The notes under the pieces are model-generated. The model saw only the letters and a list, made by a program, of their open reading frames with translations, searched no databases and was not told where the DNA came from. The position numbers were made by a program, and so were the translations under genes. A DNA stretch of 64,000 nt, from NCBI GenBank assembly GCA_900660155.1, contig CABFPE010000167.1, positions 1,213,854 to 1,277,853 on the forward strand. Direction: 5' to 3'. This DNA comes from Hofstenia miamia. Its lineage: Eukaryota; Xenacoelomorpha; Acoela; Hofsteniidae. Below are positions 59,713 through 64,000 of the stretch, piece after piece (the stretch's first letter is position 1; every line of letters begins with the position of its first letter).

Positions 59713-62700
59713 GTTTGGGAATGAACGAAGTCCACCTCTAACACTGAATTGCATTATGATATTAAAATAATTTGCACAAATATTCATCAAATCAGCTACA
59801 TCAACTTAACTTAGCAGAAATGTGATATCATTATTATTTTTGGGGATTATTTGAAAGCAATTATACATTGATTTTAACAATTGGAAATCTTTGGAATTCA
59901 TTTTCTTAGTTACATTTCTTCACACTAAACACAAACTATTGGCAAACATGGGAAAACTTACCTCGGTTGAAAATTAAGAAAAAAACAACTCTCATTAAGT
60001 AAGTTTCACGATTCTTGAGAAAGGAGGCTGAACAGTATAAAAATCGACTGAGTGTCTTGCAAATTTTTTGATAGTTTAACCTTAAACCTAACAGGATTTT
60101 GAGTTTATGATTTCTTGAAACACGATCTAAAAAGGGTATCCAAAATTTGAAAGCGTCACGAGATAAAGGAGAGCCTCTTTTAATTTCCTTCTCAATCTGC
60201 GCCAGATCGCTGTCCTATCGGGTGCGATCTATCTACATAATTAGAAATAGTTTAGGTTAGTAATTGCTTTAATGGGCTTTAAAGCTCCGGATTAATTACA
60301 CATTATGAATAGAGAATTTAAAACTTTTAAGAAATCGGAAAGTTCAAAGAAAAATAGTGAATCTTTTCAAGTACTTCAGGCAGATCAAAGTACTTTTACA
60401 CAATGTTTTTAGTAATGAAATCATCTAAATTTTTCTCAATTCATACAGAAAGTTTAGTAAACATAAATTGTACTTCATTGCTAGAATACTTAATTAAACA
60501 TTTTTAAAATTCCATTTAATTTAAAATTGTACCCTAATTTGATGCGTATTTTGAAAATCTAAATACAATTACATAGACCAAATTTCTACAACATTAAGCA
60601 AAACAATGATTAGGATTAAAAGGCTTTTGTCCTGTACTCGATACTAGTCATGCAAGGCAAATAGTAGACATCAATGACAGAGTTAATGGACAATTTGAAA
60701 ATAGACCAATAACAAATTTCCAAATTAGTGCGACGTGAAAGTATATGAAACTTCATTATAATTTACAAAAAATAGGGAAATTGGATAATCAGTCACGAAA
60801 AATACATACTGTACATATAGAACAAAAACAAAGCACTTTGAAATTGATAAAACACATTGTCGTAACTGGTGTATATTTAAACGAATAACGAGCCGAATAC
60901 AAATCCAAAGAGAGTTAATGAACATGCACCGAACATTGAGAATAGATGAAAAACAACAGCTGTTCGTCACTAATAGCCGCCAGGGCCCGCAGAATAATTC
61001 CAAGCCTAGAATTTACAAAAATGCTAGTTAAAATTAATAGAAATCGAAACACAATATTCAAACACATTGACAACAAAACTGTGGGATCTAAGTTTTCCCA
61101 TTGTAATGTATTTTTATAACAGACTATTTTCGAAAAATAGAAGTTGTAAGGACTTTTCATTCGGTTGTGACAGAATGGGCAAAACAATTAAAAATGTATT
61201 TTAAATATAAACTTAACAAAATTTTAAGGTGTTGAAAAAGTAAAAATATCCTAGAATCAAATGAAAATACTTCCGTATATTTACAATACAAAAGTGTTTT
61301 TTGTATCAAATACATTTGAAAATATTACTGAAAAAAATTTATTACAGTGAATTTGAAACTATCATTGAAGAACATGGATTGTAATGAAAACTCAATTTAT
61401 ATGAGGTAATTTACATATAAAATATTAAGCAAATAGTAAACTTGCACTATAATTGAAATGGGATAAGATCTTCACAACTGAACATATTAATAATAGTTAA
61501 ATAATTTTGATATTATTAAATTCATTCCAGGAAATTGATTAAAAGATGTTATATATAATAGATTTAACCAAAAAGAATTAGAGGATATTTAAAACTAAAT
61601 TATCAAAGACCCAAGAAAATAGATCAGAAAGGCTTAGAAGAAAAGTAGAATAAAAGTGATGACAGAATACAGCTTCCGGCAATGCCAAAATAATGAAATA
61701 CTGAAAAAAATAAAGGGGACCTTGGAAACAAAAGAGAAGCACGATTTAACAACTATCTGTACTAGTTGGCATTTCTATGATCTTCCTGAATAAGATCCTG
61801 AATGCCAAAGAATGGTTAACTAGAAACATTATCTTAATAATAAATTCCGATACAAGATATGAATTATAATGAATTTGAACGTCAGATTAAGAAAGTAGTG
61901 ACAAAGTTTAAGAAAAAACAGTTGAAATGTGATCAGCTTCCTTCACATTCCATCAGAAAGCAACACATTCCTCAAAAAATATACATGCAATCAAATTCGG
62001 TTCTAATATAAGTAAATAGACACGATTGATAAAAATACTATTTGCAATGAAAGTAAGAACTAGAATGTTTCAGTGACGTCGCTAGAATAACGTATGTCAA
62101 TGATAGTAACACTGGCATTTTTGACCGATTATCTTGATCAACGCTACAAAAAACAATTCCCTAGAGGAAATATTTATAAACAAAAGTTTGATTGGGGGCG
62201 GCGGTTCTCTACATTAGCAGACTTTCAAAACACACTAGAATTTTTTTATGAGAAAATTTAGAAAGTAAATGGTACAGGTATCTCTTGTAAGTTGTAACAC
62301 GTCTTGCTACAGCCCAAAATTCACACCGCGCGAGAAATATCTTGATTTGGTAATAAACATCACATATATACAGTAGTTCCTGTGAACGTATTTTTCATTT
62401 AGAAAAATTGTATCGCATTATATCTTTGAACTGCAAGGTACCTGCACTTTAAAACAAAACATATCCACTAGGAAACTTTTAAAATGTAACACCCTAAGTG
62501 TCTAAGTCGAATATTTTATGCATTGCTTTGCTTAAATTTAACATTAACATAAAACGTATTTGAAACATATAAAAAATACTCTTTTGCAAAAAATTAAAAA
62601 TCCTCAAAAAGGAGACAATGTCCCTTGGACGCTTCCCCAAAATTCGCTCCTGTTATTTAAAATAATAACATATTTTGTGACATTCTATATTTTGTAATTC

Positions 62701-63535
62701 GTGCAAATTTTTTCATAATAAATAAAAATTAACAAACATTCAATGATGTATTTTAAGATCACTGAAATTGCAATATATTCCGAAATAGCTTAAAAACGAT
62801 TATTTTTTTTTCAAATATTGCAATATTATGTTTGGGAGCCTAATAGTCAGAAACATACTTTATTACAACCCAATGTTATTTAAGGAATAATTTTTGCAGA
62901 TAATTCGAAAACGAACAGTTAAGTTATTCTCTCAAAAATTCCATTTTTGAGATGAAACCTGATCAATTTTATTTGCATTCCCAAAAGTCTCTGACTCTCA
63001 TTCATAAATTGGCAATACCTAAAAGAATGAATATGAATATTTTGGCATGTTGAATACATTGAAACGGTGATCAGCTAAAACGCAAGGTAAAAAATCATGG
63101 CATCACATAAACCGAGAGACAGTTATTCTGATTTAATGACAGATGGTGTCTATAGTAATTAGTAACATATTCAGCATGTTGCATAAGTTGGCAACATTGA
63201 CTAATTCGCAAATTAACGTAAAACATTATGATTAATCAATCACTTCTATAAAAGCACAGGCATTTACAAAATAATTTAAAGTGATAGTCGTTATGCAGGT
63301 GCAGCAAATTTTATATACATCGCATTAGATCCTCATTTTGCAATCTAAACCAATGACGAGGGGAATAAGCTATTAGTGCATTTCACAACCGACCTACCAA
63401 AATAACTTTCACTCGGCTGCAAATGTATAACAATCCTAATTCTATGTAATCATTTTGAACCAACCGTTAGTAGTTTTAAGAAAGACAATTAATCTGAAGT
63501 GATTGCTAAAAGAATGATGATTTTGAATAGCTTAC
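59713..63535. other. no recognisable gene; probably intron of the DBHS gene
   Basis: AT-rich. The minus-strand DBHS exon has its 5' splice site at 63535, so sequence to the left is expected to be intron. Open stretches at 60725-61187 (minus) are low-complexity and show no motif. CAGTGACGTCGCTAG at 62070 resembles one end of a hAT element but no partner end was found. Confidence 0.4.
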
Positions 63536-63901
63536 CTGGTTATACTGATTTGGTGGAGGGAAGTAAGTACCAGGCGCTGGAGTGGGAATTGCAGAATCAG
63601 CGGGGTTGGGAATTGGAGGCTGAGGGGGCACCCCCCAAGAAGGCGCCGAAGACTGAAATGAGGACGGGCCTGTATCATCCACTCTGCGGTATTCTGAGCG
63701 CATGCGGAGCTCTTCCTGCTGCTTTTTGAATTCTTCTTCACGACGACGAAATTGTTCATCACGCTGTTTACTCTGTTCAGCGAGCTTGGCCTCGAGCATA
63801 CGCCGACGATCAGAATCACTCTGTCGCATCATTTCTAATTTTTTCAAAGCTTCTTCCCGCTGTTGCAATTCTAAATTTTTCCTTAAAGATTTTATTTTCA
63901 T
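63536..63901 (-). CDS. DBHS-family (NONO/PSPC1/SFPQ-like) exon: C-terminal coiled coil and proline-rich tail
   Basis: Read on the minus strand, the exon encodes LRKNLELQQREEALKKLEMM, then RRRMLEAKLAEQSKQRDEQ, FRRREEEFKKQQEELRMRSE, a charged coiled coil of about 75 residues. This matches the long helix after the NOPS domain in DBHS proteins (compare LRQDLMRRQEELRRMEEL of NONO). A proline-rich tail follows (WGVPPQPPIPNPADSA, TYFPPPNQYNQ). The exon ends CAG with GTAAGC immediately after, a textbook 5' splice site. The upstream (right) limit is less sure: the frame stays open past 63901, and AAG words at about 63870 and 63920-63936 are possible 3' splice sites. DBHS proteins bind RNA and DNA in the nucleus (paraspeckles in mammals) as dimers. 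The RRM and NOPS exons should lie to the right, outside the window. It could be another arginine/glutamate-rich coiled-coil protein. Confidence 0.6.
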
Positions 63902-64000
63902 TGGAAATGAAGTCTTCGAAAAACTTCGAGAATCAACGCTAGTTATTAAAAATGGAAATTCTTCACATAAAAACAGTAAAGTCAGAATGTAGTAAATATC
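63902..64000. other. upstream intron or exon remainder of the DBHS gene
   Basis: Continues the open minus-strand frame for part of its length (reads SVDSRSFSKTSFP), then becomes AT-rich; probably the intron side of the exon. Confidence 0.35.

Noticed and set aside
62068-62180. hAT element starting CAGTGACGTCGCTAG
   Set aside because: No matching right end or 8-bp duplication could be located.
63499-63992. Plus-strand open frames opposite the DBHS exon
   Set aside because: They are antisense shadows of the minus-strand coiled-coil coding sequence (Ser/Arg/Cys-rich text from Glu/Lys/Arg codons).

Overview
The window is AT-rich nuclear DNA (well over 60% A+T by eye) from an animal, most likely an invertebrate. 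The evidence is an exon of the animal DBHS family (NONO/PSPC1/SFPQ-like coiled coil), a tRNA-Trp(CCA)-like sequence, CR1-like LINEs with an esterase-type ORF1, and many hAT, piggyBac-like and pogo-like DNA-transposon remnants. There is no bacterial-style gene organisation. The only host gene I can name is partial: one exon on the minus strand at the right edge (63536-63901). Its perfect 5' splice site points into the window, so much of the right part may be intron. I cannot name the species.

Layout. 365-1668: reverse-transcriptase part of a CR1-like LINE, split by a 13.5-kb inverted-repeat element (1669-15188); the LINE C-terminus resumes at about 15189. The inverted-repeat element has arms of about 4.7 and 3.0 kb that match in reverse complement. 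The arms are built from repeated modules. The left arm alone carries a truncated LINE and a small palindromic insertion with a 6-bp target duplication. The 5.9-kb centre holds a decayed tRNA-Trp-like sequence, a 92-bp tandem repeat, a (TA)n tract and three unrecognised coding-like zones. 15903-16990: hAT-type MITE with a perfect 8-bp target duplication. About 17280-20925: a second, fuller but degraded CR1-like LINE (esterase ORF1, 2A-like motif, endonuclease, RT). 23.6-27 kb: several short coding-like stretches of unknown identity and a second perfect hAT MITE. 30-40 kb: five further MITEs (one TTAA- or TA-flanked, one piggyBac-like, three hAT-like) and a 21-bp minisatellite. 45.07-46.53 kb: eight copies of TATGTCGGACGGAAA-like words, mostly spaced about 165 bp and flanking a small coding-like core. 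46.7-48.9 kb: LINE fragment, pogo-like MITE and a second copy of the piggyBac-like MITE. 55.5-56.7 kb: degraded hAT transposase. 56.9 kb: another hAT MITE. 63.5-63.9 kb: DBHS exon.

Assembly caution. Single N bases or 21-N runs at several places join two near-identical copies of the same 90-770 bp (28548/29139, 39157/39247, 54222/54989, 58284/58981, 17001/17127, 3334/3508). They look like unmerged overlaps or haplotypes rather than real tandem duplications. One N (9192) lies close to the symmetry centre of the large inverted repeat, so that structure needs long-read confirmation, although the LINE split across both its sides argues that it is real.

Best candidates for something undescribed: the modular 13.5-kb inverted-repeat element with its central cargo, and the regularly spaced GTCGGACGG motif array.
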